Assembly: GCA_000310025.1 (NCBI GenBank)
Contig: FN649741.1
Span: forward strand, 3,133,471 to 3,173,622
Origin: Ectocarpus siliculosus
Lineage: Eukaryota; Sar; Phaeophyceae; Ectocarpales; Ectocarpaceae
Direction: 5' to 3'
Length of the DNA stretch: 40,152 nucleotides
Made by a program: the position numbers and the translations under genes. The notes under the pieces are model-generated. The model did not search any database. It was given only the letters and a program-made list of their open reading frames with translations, and was not told the DNA's origin. Shown piece after piece: positions 19,654-30,477 of the stretch (position 1 is the stretch's first letter; every line of letters begins with the position of its first letter).

Positions 19654-22600
19654 ATGGCTCCTTCGTCTCGTCAAGCTCTTGCCGGCGCAAGCCTGGTGGC
19701 ACTGGGCGCCGGCGCTCTGCTCTGCGCCCGCGCTTACGGCAGTAGCAGCACCGCCACCGGCAGCAGGTCTAGGGGTTCGTCGTCGGCAGCCGGGTCGGAA
19801 GGCGACGTGTCAACCTCTCCTGGAAGAAAGACAGCAGAGGTGAAGGAAACATCGGAGAAGATGCGGAAGGCGGGCGACGGGCCAGCTGCTCCCAAAGAGC
19901 CCTGTGGGGGGTGTGACTGCGGCTTGATGGAGCCCGGACCGATCGAGGGCACGATGCACGCGTACGAGAGGCACATCATCATCTGCAGGTGAGGTCGGTG
20001 GTGATCCCGGGCCGCTGTTCCCGACCACAGCAAGTTGTGGTATTCCCTCCCATGACTTGAGTGCGTCATGCTGTGACACGATGGCAAATGTGCTCCAGTG
20101 TTGCTCCAGACAACAGACCGGGCCGCTTGCTTGGCACGTACAGAACGCACACGCGGCAGTGTAGTCATTTGCCGGGCAAACACGTGGCACCGCTTGTTTG
20201 GGGGTGATGAATAACTACGAAGACGATATGACGTTGGCGCATGATGCTCCCACAAAGAAGGTACAGCATTCACCAAAGGATACGTCTAGCTGTATAGCTC
20301 CGCCTTCGCCGCCTGTTCGTTTGTTGTACACCAACTACACCAACGGTCGAACCACCTCTTTGGTCATCGGGCAATTGTAGGTCTCCAATACGCGCCGCGT
20401 CCTGCTCAAGTGGCGGCAGACGTACCTGCGTACGGTACAGATAGTTGCCTGCTTCTGCGCCGTGCCTGCTTTTTCATCTAAACAGCAGTTCGTCGCCTTT
20501 GATCCGCTTTTCGAGACTGCGGTGCAGTAGTAACGGCTGGCTCGCGATTTCTCGGCTCAATCGTTGTTATGTCCTCGGAGTCTTTCTCAATTTCGAGTTT
20601 CCCCGTGTTGTGCACACCCGGTGGATTTTGTGTGGCCTTAAAATACTTCATGATACCATGGCCTCCGCCAGACCTATTTGTGCTGCAATTTTCTACTATG
20701 CAGCTCGTTCGAGAAATACAATGCATACATGCATGCGCGGCACTATTTACCCGCCGCCGGTATTGCAGAATACATTTTATTCGTTCACCCACCAGAGACG
20801 ATACGTGTGCATTGCGCCACATCACGATTGACTCATGTTTTACGTACAGTAATGGGATATTTTTTTTCGCAATTTGTTCGCACGGATTTTGTCATTGGTG
20901 GCAGTTAGGAAGACCGAACGACATGTCGTATGTTTGTCCTTCCCCAAAATCGAAGTCAACGTGATGCATAAACGTGCGGCCCGAGTCACGTGGGTATTGC
21001 ACATCGGCTTAGAATGGCAGACGCACGAGATGTTACTTCAACAAAAATATGCTTGTGGTGCCCGGGCTGCAGTCTTTTTAAGCACATCGATTCCACGTAC
21101 GGTGGAACCCCGTAATCCAGAAGGAAAACATTCCGTGGACAAAGCTGGGCTGTGGGCGCCCCTGATTCTGACGCAAGCATGCGGGAAACACACGAAGAGT
21201 GCCCTTAAGCCCGCCCTCACGCGCGATTGACCGCCTAATGTCTCCTCGGCCCACCCCGCTAACCAACGGACCCGCCCCCCGCCCCCCGGCCCCGCTCCAT
21301 TTCTCTCAGTGGACACCAGAATTGGCCGAAGGTAGTCGAGGCCGAAGAGTCGTCGTTGGCCGAGTCGCTCTTCAACCTGTGCCTGGGCGCAGGCCTGATC
21401 TTCACTAAGAAGGTCGCCTTGGCGGCGAAGAAGGCGGGCGTGCCCAAGACCCGCCAGGTCAAGATCTCGGCTTGCTCGGAGCCGTCGCGCGGGCGCGAGG
21501 GCACCACTGACGTCATCGTTTACCCGGAGGTGAGGCAGCAGGCGACAAAGCGTTTGAGTTTCTGGGGTAGTATTCAGAAGTAGTCGTCGTTGTTGCCCCT
21601 GTGCCGCTTTTGCTTCTACTGCGGGTGCAGATGAGAGGCCATCTTGCGGTCTCAGTCCTTCGCGAACGGCGCTGCTGCAGGAAAGGCAGGTCCTACCCAC
21701 CCCGCTCGTACTAACTGCTGTGCTCTCTCTCTCAGGTCAAAATTGCAGGCCGTTATTTTTTTTTTGCACCAAAGATAAAACCCACACATCCAAGGACCGA
21801 ACCTCCCCCCCCCCACCCCTTGGCCGCGTGTCTCGGTCTCGATGGGCCGTTTCTTGCGTGCTCCAGGGGCTAATCTACTCCCTCTCCCGAGACGACACGA
21901 GCTCCTTGGAGCAGTTCCTCAACGTCCAGCTCATCAACGGAGAAGTGGCGACGCAGCTCAAGCCCGTCCCCGTGTCGTATAAGAAGATGGTGCTGGTGTG
22001 CACCCACATGTCTCGGGACAAGCGGTGCGGCCGCGCGGGCCCCCAGGTGCGTCAGCGCTTATTTGTGTTGCCATGTCGGTGGGTGTACTCATCATCATTG
22101 CCGTGCATGCCGTAGTCGTTGTTGAAGAATTGACCTCGCATCCATACAAAGCCGGGATGGAGCACGCCGGGTTTTCACCGGACCAGACAAATCGTACCCA
22201 CTATTTATATTGTGGGGAAATAGTACCACTGTATGGAATTATGCGTACTGTCATATCGTCGTCGGCAGTGGGTTTGGTTTGATGCGCGTAACGTGTTTGT
22301 GCCTTTGAAGCGTCATGTGCTGTACATAAGTGGCGCTCATTCCAAGCGGGAAATGGAAACGACAACACGTAACACATTTATATTTCTGGAGAACCACGCC
22401 ACGCCACTCATTTTTTATTTCCAAGTTCAACTTGAACCCTATTGGGTTGAACTTGCATGTCTTCATTTTTGCCATATAGGTACGCTTGTTGCACATAAGA
22501 CACAACATATTTGGGCAGCGTGTTGCCGGGAACACCCTTTCTATCGGACAGATTTGGAATCAACAAGCAGACAAAGTTTCGTGTATCGCACAGGTTGTTC

Positions 22601-22986
22601 GCTCGCTTTGAGAACTTAAGTTGCGGCGTGTCGACATTACCGTGTACGCACATGTGCTACAGCCGCCCGGAAGGGAGCTTAGCAATCCCGCCTCACCCGC
22701 TCGCCCCAGCGCCGCCGTTANNNNNNNNNNNNNNNNNNNNNNNNNNNNNNNNNNNNNNNNNNNNNNNNNNNNNNNNNNNNNNNNNNNNNNNNNNNNNNNN
22801 NNNNNNNNNNNNNNNNNNNNTTTTGGAAACAAAAAAAAAAAAAAATTTTTTTTTTTCCCCAGGTTTTTCCTCCCCTTTTAAAAATAATATTGGGGGGGGG
22901 GGCAAATTCCGGTTGGGCCAATTTTCCCCACCCCCCCGGAAAGGGGGTTTGAAATCCCCCCCCCCCCCCTCCCCCCCGGGCCGCGG

Positions 22987-23018
<32 letters not shown>

Positions 23019-23898
23019 GCCCTTCCTCCCTTTCTCGAATCGCTCTGACACCGAACCAGGTGATCGGTGAGATGGAGAAAGCCCTACAAGAGAGGGGGGT
23101 CGGCCCCGATGAGATCGCCGTGCGAGGAAGCTCCCACTTCGGAGGGCACAAGTACGCCGGGGTGCTGATCATCTACCCCCAGGGAGACTGGTGAGTATGT
23201 CGAGCCGATGTATCAATATGGGGCCGTATCGTCGACTACGTCTGTGGATGCAGTATGTTTTCTGGCGACGGACGAGTGGGCTTGTGGCCTGGGTGCATGC
23301 ACGGCGGAATCACGTCGACCCTTTTCAGGCGTTGGCGTCCGCAACAGGCCGTTGTTGAGGCCTTGGCCTCAAGCAAAAAATAGGGTGCCGAGGCAAGCTC
23401 AGCATGGAAATGCAGCCCAGTTGAGCCAGGCGGTTTCAACCAAAACCTCGCACAAGGCATCCGGCGAAGGTGTTGGTGTGCGAAAGTCTTCCAAGTCGGT
23501 CGCTCGCGCATAAACAGCAGAATGCGATTGCCGCAGCAGCGAGACACATGTTGCGCGTCGGCTTCCGCTCGTTTCTCAATGGAAACACACCCACGGCTTC
23601 TATCTTGTCCTGCTTCTTGCTTGATTTGTGCAGGTTCGGGTTGGTTTCCAAGAAAAACGCCCCGGCGATTGTCGACAAGTGCGTCCTAGGCACCGAGGGG
23701 ATGAAGACCAACTGGAGGGGAAACATGGCCGACCCGGGCACGAAGAAGGAACCGGCCACCAAGCCGGAGCCGGCCACCGCCGCGGCCGCCGCTGCCGGGC
23801 CCACGCCCACGCAAGAACCGAAGTCGGCGGAGTCGGCGTCCATCAACGGGGGCGGGCCGACCTCGAAACCCCGGCGCGAAAGCGTTGACGGCGCGTGA
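19654..23898 (+). CDS. Sucrase/ferredoxin-like (Apd1/Aim32-type) thioredoxin-fold Fe-S protein
   Basis: My model has 5 exons: 19654-19988, 21310-21529, 21867-22046, 23060-23190 and 23634-23898 (TGA). They total 1131 nt, or 376 residues, with all phases agreeing. Residues of about 8-27 are hydrophobic and Ala/Leu-rich (a signal anchor or transit leader), followed by a Ser/Gly/Ala-rich linker. The conserved part begins at CGGCDCGLMEPGPIEGTMHA and continues with HIIIC|SGHQNWPKVVEAE. The probable cluster ligands are C-THMSRDKR-C (CX8C) in exon 3 and H-FGG-H (HX3H) in GSSHFGGHKYAGVLIIYPQG of exon 4. Two Cys plus two His coordination of a [2Fe-2S] cluster is reported for Apd1/Aim32. Their roles are in redox and mitochondrial or cytosolic stress responses; the precise role here is unknown. 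The C-terminal tail after WRGNMADPG is Pro/Ala/Lys-rich and looks disordered. The N gap lies in intron 3, and the phase match across it argues that no exon is lost. Confidence 0.9.
22721..22820. other. Assembly gap of 100 N
   Basis: One hundred unresolved bases, a conventional gap size. The bases to its right, to about 23025, are long A, T, G and C homopolymers typical of poor-quality read ends and should not be interpreted. The gap is in intron 3 of the sucrase/ferredoxin-like gene. Confidence 0.99.
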
Positions 23899-25850
23899 AG
23901 TAACTGGTGTTTTCATTCACGGAAAGTTGTTTTCTGTGGTTCGGGTATGAATGCTTAACGGAAAAAGATATTTCGAAACACAGCCCCCGCGTGCACTCTT
24001 GCGCTCTCCTTTCCGTTCTTGTCATGTATTTTAGGATACGTTTGTTAGAGGAGGAGTTCGTCTTGCACGAATTTGATGACTCGAGGTTTCGCCTCGCGAA
24101 ACAGTCAACAAGTTGGTGTGAGGTTCAAGTGTTCGGACTTGTTTTTTTTTTCTGCTGAGGCGCATGAGCGCGATTGTAGCTCGTGTGCTGTGGGTGTTAT
24201 ATGTGCACGGGTCGCGCATGGGAGGTAATATAGGTGGGTTGGGCTAAAGTGTGACGATAGCGTTTGGGTACTATCGCGCAGGGAACACTGCGAGGGGCTA
24301 GGAAGGTTTATTCAGGTGTGTTGGTTGAGTGTACTTTTGTGCGGCAGCGTGGAGCGGCTTGCGTGTGGGTGATTTCCGATGCTCTTGTCTCGAGGGGAGC
24401 AGGGTGCGGAATTTGTAGAATATTCGGTGTGGGGGAGCCACGGGATGAAGCAAACAGGCCCTTAACGGGCTGTTGCGCTTCATAGATTGACGTATTTTGG
24501 GGTTTTGCTTCTATTGAGGAAGGACCGTCGAAACGCGACTGTCTGTCGTGTCACGGGGGAGAGGAAAGGGAAGAGTTTCCCGGGTAACTGTTGTCATAGT
24601 CTCGGCTGTGACTGGTTTGTAGTGTGCCTGTTGGCCTACATCTTTCTGTTTTCTTTTTAGTGTTCTCGAGTGTAACGCGTTCGTATAACTCGATTTTTTA
24701 CTGTCTTTTCGCCCACTTTGAATCCTTTTGAATCGCGAACAAGGGCCGTTGATCACAAAACTGTTGCAACAGTATCAAACGCGTACGTTTCATGTAACGG
24801 TTCAACGGACGCTTTTTTCATGTTATTGTTGCTTGTGTCAGTGAAGTTTAGTCCGTGTTAGCGTTTCGGCACTCGGCTGTTCTGGGTGAGGGATCGCAAG
24901 GGTGGACGCTGCGCTGGTGGCGACTTTGAGGCGTGAGTTTTCGGAGTGGTCTAATAGTGCAGTACTTTGCCGGCGGGGATCGCGTGGCCTGCACGTGTGG
25001 GAAATGTACTAGCTGTGCTGTTGCTCAAAGATTTGGTGGGGGATCGGAGTACCAACCGACACACAATTTTTTCTGTGTACGGTTCAGGTGGAGCGGGTTG
25101 TTTGTTCTTGATTTACGAAGGGTCGGGGCGTCCATGATGCTTCTTCCATCGTTTAGAGCCGTTGGTGTTCGTAACGTCGTGTGGTGTCGGGGTGGGGATC
25201 AGTTTTAAGTCAACGGTGGTGGGGGCTAGTCCGTGGTAGTTGGTTTTGCTTTTGTCAAGTGTTTTTGTTTGGCTCTGCTGCCGTGTATTATGTTGCACGT
25301 GTCCGGTGTGTCTGGCGAACAAGTGACGTCAAACTGAGATAAAGCCAGTCGGTGATCGTTTGTCTTTGTTACCATCCAGCCATCGTCGGGGTCCATGCGC
25401 ACGCACGCGTTTGTTTTACCGGGGGTCACCGGCGTAGGCATGTTGTCTTTTTCGGGAGTAAGCTTGCCTCTGTCGCGTGGTGTTCGGTGCGGTTGGGGCA
25501 CGTGACGTGTGGCAAACACTGGAACTCTTGCGGCCGAGAGGAGCCGGGGAACATTCAATAGGTTGCCATGTAAAAATACGTGTTCTGCGTTCTACAAACA
25601 TTTAACAATCTCGACAAGTCAACATGTGTACTCGTGTTTTGTGTTTTTCTTTGGCCTCTTCATTTAGCAGTGCGATTTATGCATTCGACGCGGCTAAGGC
25701 TCGCTCGCTCGGTATCTACGGACTCTTTTGCCCACGCCGTTTTCAACACCCGACAATATTTTGTCTCGAGGCCGGGAGGTACGAGCCCCGCATCGTATAT
25801 CGCATCAAGTTTGCAGCCCCGACGCCCTAAGAAATAAATGGAGTGCAATG
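23899..25850 (+). other. T/G-rich stretch, likely long 3' untranslated region
   Basis: After the stop at 23898 the plus strand is rich in T and G for nearly 2 kb, with no exon-like frames. An AATAAA lies at 25833-25838. Long 3' untranslated regions are known in brown algae, so I infer that part or all of this is the transcript end of the sucrase/ferredoxin-like gene. Small hairpins occur (GTTTCG...CGAAAC near 24090; CGATAG...CTATCG near 24255). No transcript evidence is available here. Confidence 0.4.
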
Positions 25851-27032
25851 CCGGTGGCAGTCGTAGTTTTTTAAGATTTAATTGAAATACCGCGACCGAG
25901 TAAAGTAGGTGTAACGAACTGTCACGGGAAGGTGTTTTCTCTTATCGAAGCCCACGGCTCTTGGACAATGCTAGAAAGGCTTACCTGCATGCGAGGTCAG
26001 GATCGCAACACGGACATGGTGCTTATTGTCTGTGCCTGGAATCGTGTGATGCCGCACTTTGCATGCCGCCGCGCGGTCTGCACGAAGAAAGCAAGAGAGT
26101 CGACCTCTCGGTAAGACCCCCAAATCGCAAACTCTTCGCTGCGCGGAAAATCGCGGTCACGATCGTAACGTACCCAGCTCTTTCGCCACATAGCTTGAAT
26201 GGCACCAAGAGGACAAACGTATCGATCAACAAGTAGCCGATGGTTACCTGCAGCATCTCGTAGTATCTGATGCTGTATTTTCCTACGTGATGTGGTCAGT
26301 CGTTCGTGCTGTCGCATCTCGTTGCTCGTGGGGCAAACGATCTTATATTAGATGGAAATCGCCCCGCCCCCCAGCGAACGCAGGAACACACCCACTACGT
26401 CAATTCCTCTGGCTTCTAGCCCTCCGATCAGAAAAGCCTGAGGGGCTAGCCTTCATCAAGCCCTCTGCTTGCTGTAAAGTATTGCGATTTTCATCACAAG
26501 AACGTGCCGTAGATGTTGACTTGCCCGGTGCTCATTCGGAGAGCTACCTTCGGGGTCTTTCGCCAAAGAGTAGAGCCAGTGGGCGACGCTGAACTCGCTT
26601 AGATACACGTACACGTACAGGGACATACACACACACACAGCGACTCCCCTGATTTAGACTGACACCTTGTCCCCGCATACATACTCTACAGAGCGGCAGG
26701 CACACAAACTGCAAGCGCCGGAGAGGCACACACGAGAGTTGCGACGACGTAATCCCGTTACCCCGAGCTCGGCTTTGGAGTAGAAACCACACCACTGGAT
26801 GCCGCACAGCACGTGCCGTTCCTGAGAGACGTGAATGCTCAGAGCTATCGCACATGGACATGCAGAAGGAAGTCGGCGGCGAACAACGAGGCCACCGGGT
26901 CAACACACGAACGCACAACATCCCAACACAAATACACACATGCCATGGTCAAAACACAAAATATTTATACCCCAATCACGCTCTTCGCCGTCCGTGTATT
27001 AGCATCGGAAATATCTCGCCAACACCCCAAAG
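25851..27032. other. Intergenic stretch with weak minus-strand exon-like pieces
   Basis: On the minus strand, between 26260 and 25997, there are splice-like signals (a CTTTCTTCGTGCAG acceptor near 26080) and short protein-like pieces such as YLLIDTFVLLVPFKLCGERA. I could not chain them into a gene. An AC-rich microsatellite lies near 26600-26640. Otherwise I see nothing. Confidence 0.25.
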
Positions 27033-27262
27033 GCCGGCCGCCCCGGCAGTAGTCCAGTTGGTATCCTCAAAACGTTCTAGTGGCCAGGGTCAGGCGTTCG
27101 ATTCCCGGCGCAAGCGAGTTTTTCTTGCAAAGTGAGTCTTTCTCTCGCTTTCGTTCCTGGCCTGGGTGGCAAGCGCTAGTTCGTGTGTACACAGAGGGAA
27201 CAGAGTGCTGCACTCTTCTCGCATTAAAAATCGAAGGGAAAGCACCGCAAGAGGGGTGAGTA
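27033..27262 (+). repeat. tRNA-headed SINE, copy 2
   Basis: It begins with the same GCCGGCCGCCCCGG as copy 1. An A-box-like TAGTCCAGTTGG lies at 27050-27061, the shared GGTATCCT follows, and a B-box-like GCGTTCGATTCC is at 27094-27105. The body shares CTTCTCGC.TTAAAAA and GCACCGCAAGAGG with copy 1. It lies just downstream of the FNIP-repeat gene, antisense to it. The right end is approximate. Confidence 0.6.
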
Positions 27263-27418
27263 GGCGGGCTCAGCGAGAGGAACCCTTCTTGTGTGTCCAC
27301 GGGTTGGAGTAAACTGCGCAAATGCTGCGAGCGCAGACGTGAAGTGAGGACAATAAAAAACAACGCCAAGAGCACTCCGCCCATAAACGAAGCACTGTAC
27401 CCTGCATACATCCCCCCA

Positions 27419-28713
27419 TCACAACGGTGGGCCATTCATCTCCTGAGCGCCGTGCGACCTCAGGATAAGAATTTCAACAAGAGGGTCGGCGACGGGCAAG
27501 GCTCCTATGCATACCAAAAGAGGTTCCAAACCCCCCGAGACCCGCACGCCGGGCCAAGACGGCAGGTCTTCGCCGGGAGGCCAAGCGATCGTCAGCTGCT
27601 TCAGAGAGGCCGGCCACTCGAAGCTCTCGTCCGGCAAGGGAAAGTCCCTGCTGAAGGTGAGCTGCCGAAGCGATGCTGGCCACGAGACGTCGCCAATTGC
27701 TTGGTCGAAGCACTCCCCGAAGACGATTTTCACGAGCGAGGGAGGCCACGTCACCTTGTCGATTGGCTGGTTGAACTTGTCGCCGAGGTTCAGCTCGGAC
27801 AGCGATGCCGGCCACGTCACCTTGTCGATGGGCTGATCGAAGTCCCGCCCAACACACAACTCCCGCACCGAAGCGGGCCAGCGGATCCGGTGTATCGGTT
27901 GATTGAAGCCGGACCCGATTGTAAGCAGCCTCAGCGACTCCGGCCACGTGACCTCGTCCAACGACTCGTTCCGAACGTGGCCGAATAGCAAAACCTGTAG
28001 CGATGCCGGCCAAGAGATCCTGCCCAGGGGCTGGGCGAGTAATCCCCAAACGTACAGCTGCAGCAGCGACCTCGGCCACACGAAGCCCTCCACTGGATGC
28101 GTGAAGTCCCCTTGGAACAGCAAAACTTGGAGCGATTCCGGGAACGCTCCCGGGTGTATGGGCTGGCTGAAGGACGGGCCCAGAACAAGGACGCGGAGAA
28201 GAGGCGGCCAAGCGAAATTGTCCATCGGCATGTTGAAGCTCGCTCCGAAGACCAGAAACCGCACGGACGCCGGCAGCGACAGGTGCTCCACGGAACGGTT
28301 GAAACCCGGGCCTAGGCCCAACAGGGTCAATTTCTCGGGCCATTGAATACCTCGGGGCAGGTCGTCGTCGAAGCCGGGACCCAGAGAAAAGGTCGTCACC
28401 TCCGACCACGCATCACCCGTCATGTTCCGCAGAGCCAGGCCCGGCAGCTTCCAGGTCACCGTACGCGCTCGGACCACCGGCACGCGGGTAACGTTGCGCC
28501 TCTTCACGCTTCGTGTCTCGCGGGTGGTGGCGGTGCCGCGCCACAAGCGGGTCGGCGTCCCGTGCTGCACGTTCAGCTTCAGCAGGTGCATGCTGCGGCA
28601 AGACGCGCAGAGCTCCAACGACGCGAGCTGGAGTTGCATCGTCGACGTGTACCACTCCCCGCCGCTTGCCTGGTTCAGGGCGATGATTAGCGCGTCTAGG
28701 CACCGGCTGGGAC
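27419..28713 (-). CDS. FNIP-repeat protein (13 repeats of 22 residues), 5' end unresolved
   Basis: A single long minus-strand exon ends in a stop at 27419. The best exon start is 28713, after a TTTTCTGGCTCGCGCAG acceptor (entering with 2 nt of a split codon). The frame also stays open to an ATG at 28786. The central part holds 13 units of 22 residues with consensus WPASLxxLxxGxxFNQPIDxVT, for example WPASLSELNLGDKFNQPI and WPESLRLLTIGSGFNQPI. This is the FNIP/LRR-like repeat known from Dictyostelium and expanded in several protists. Before the repeats are about 95 residues starting CLDALIIALNQ. After them is a short unmatched tail, EILILRSHGAQEMNGPPL. The role is probably protein binding. The 5' exon may lie in 28941-28740, where the frame MVTAPLSCALHDRLVELW and FEGELGLLEFWTARKERL looks coding. 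No donor placed there is convincing. Confidence 0.8.
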
Positions 28714-28941
28714 CTGCGCGAGCCAGAAAACACATACAAAGCAAAAAGTCTTGAGTCGGTTCAGCCGTTCTTTGCGGGCAGTCCAAAACTCAAGCAGCCC
28801 CAGCTCGCCTTCAAATCTGGGTGGTACACAGCGTTTCGGCCGCTGCTGGAGCCACAACTCGACCAAGCGATCGTGCAGGGCGCATGACAAAGGTGCTGTC
28901 ACCATTCGTGTGCGTGCATCGACGCGTGGGATGCAACACAA

Positions 28942-30085
28942 CCTTTTTCGGCGAAAAGAACGAATGGATGCTAGCTTGAAAACGCCGACATGTCAGGGGT
29001 CGAGCGGGAGAAAACGGAGGGCTCTTGTATAGTGCTAAGTAATGAAATGTGGTCGCTGCTTCTTGAGCAAACATTCGAACATACACCAGTAATAGTGGAG
29101 TGGGCTCATGAGAGCGGCGTCCTCAGGGGGTGATGCAAGATGAGACGATAAAGGCATGTAGCAGGGTTAGCCCACAGCTGGCTGCCGGCTGCCAGTTGTG
29201 GCATTTCCCAACCTCACGCAGCTGATGATGTGTTTTGACTCGAAGACTCGAAGAGTGCGACGAACCTCAACGGACCAAAGAGAACAAACTTCTTGCAGGA
29301 TCTGTATGCATAGGACTCTTCAGTCTTAATCACATGGTTTAATGTGATTACAACAACAACATGGTCTTGGAAAGGGTGGCGTGCGAGCTTGTGAATGTAT
29401 GCTATGTACTGCTGTACTGTGACGACCAAAATTCGATGGATCGTCAGAGTCAAATGCTGGATGTGAGACTGCAGTCGTCCCGCAAGACAGAAACGCATAT
29501 ATATGCAAAAACCTGATGATCTTGGGGGGCGCCGTCGCATGGCCATTGCGGTTCTCTTTTTTCGTGATGTCTCGCTGTAAAACATCTCATCTCTAACTCT
29601 ACTTTATGTACACGTTTCTGTCTTTCCGGCTGGAAAGCCCGCACTAGGGATTCGTGGGGAGGGGATTCGGGTAGCAATTTAGATGTTTAAACTCTTCCCT
29701 GCTTCATGCTATGCATACAATACACGGGGTCAACATGTCAGTTTTTGAATTGCAGTATATGATGAATACTCCCGTCGCACAACGCCCCACAACCGACCGC
29801 AGTGCCTTGGCTGCGACAAACTCACCAGTTTCGACATTCGTGTGCCGCCCGCTCCTTGTACTAACCATGATACAGAAAATCTTATGAAGAAATGGCTCCC
29901 TGGCAACCTAGCCGTTGTTGCGTGCGCTGCTGTGCAGTGCTGTGTAAGGTTGGCGGGTGGTGGGTCCGCTCACCGCACCGGGTGCAGCTTTTAGCTGCGG
30001 ATGAAAGATATTATGGGGGGTAGGGGTTCGATTCTGCGCGCCCCCTCTTTCTTGAGGGTTAGGGCAAGCAATGTTTGGGGCGGCG
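28942..30085. other. Divergent region between the FNIP-repeat and HID1 genes
   Basis: Both genes should be transcribed outward from here. I see no gene. An imperfect hairpin lies at about 29169-29198 (CCACAGCTGGC...GCTGCCAGTTGTGG). At about 29985-29999 is GCAGCTTTTAGCTGC, and at 30023-30034 a B-box-like GGGGTTCGATTC without a convincing A-box; it may be another tRNA-related remnant. Confidence 0.35.
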
Positions 30086-30477
30086 GGGCTCTCACAAATC
30101 CGCTGTCAGCCGGAGCCTGCTGATCTGTGTCTCTCCCGCTGCTGCTTTGACCCCTGATCACGTCATCACGCAACTGTCCTAGAGTTGTTTAGATTGTCCT
30201 CGGTGGTACAGCAGCAGTCATGGGCACGGGCGCGAGCAAGGTCGCGTTCAGGGATGTTCTTGCGCAGCTGAAGAACGAGGATATCGCCACGAACGACGCC
30301 GCGTTCTGGTCCAAGCTGTGGAAGACGGAGACGAATCCCCATGTAAGCGGGGAATGGCAGACAGGGAGCTATCAGCTGACCCTGTCAATGGTGTGCAGAA
30401 AGAGCTATGTAAGGCGAGAAGTATTTTCCCGGTCCTGTAGAAGCATCACTGCTCTGCTCCGGTGTTTGTCACGCACG
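30086..30477 (+). repeat. Arm A of the HID1 compound inverted repeat (mate A' at 30972-31363)
   Basis: Each base n in this arm pairs with base 61449-n in the mate, with no indel and no mismatch that I could find over 392 bp. The arm contains upstream sequence, HID1 exon 1 (30220-30342) and the start of intron 1. Confidence 0.95.

Noticed and set aside
22821-23030. Pro/Gly-rich peptides beside the N gap
   Set aside because: The bases are homopolymer noise next to an assembly gap.
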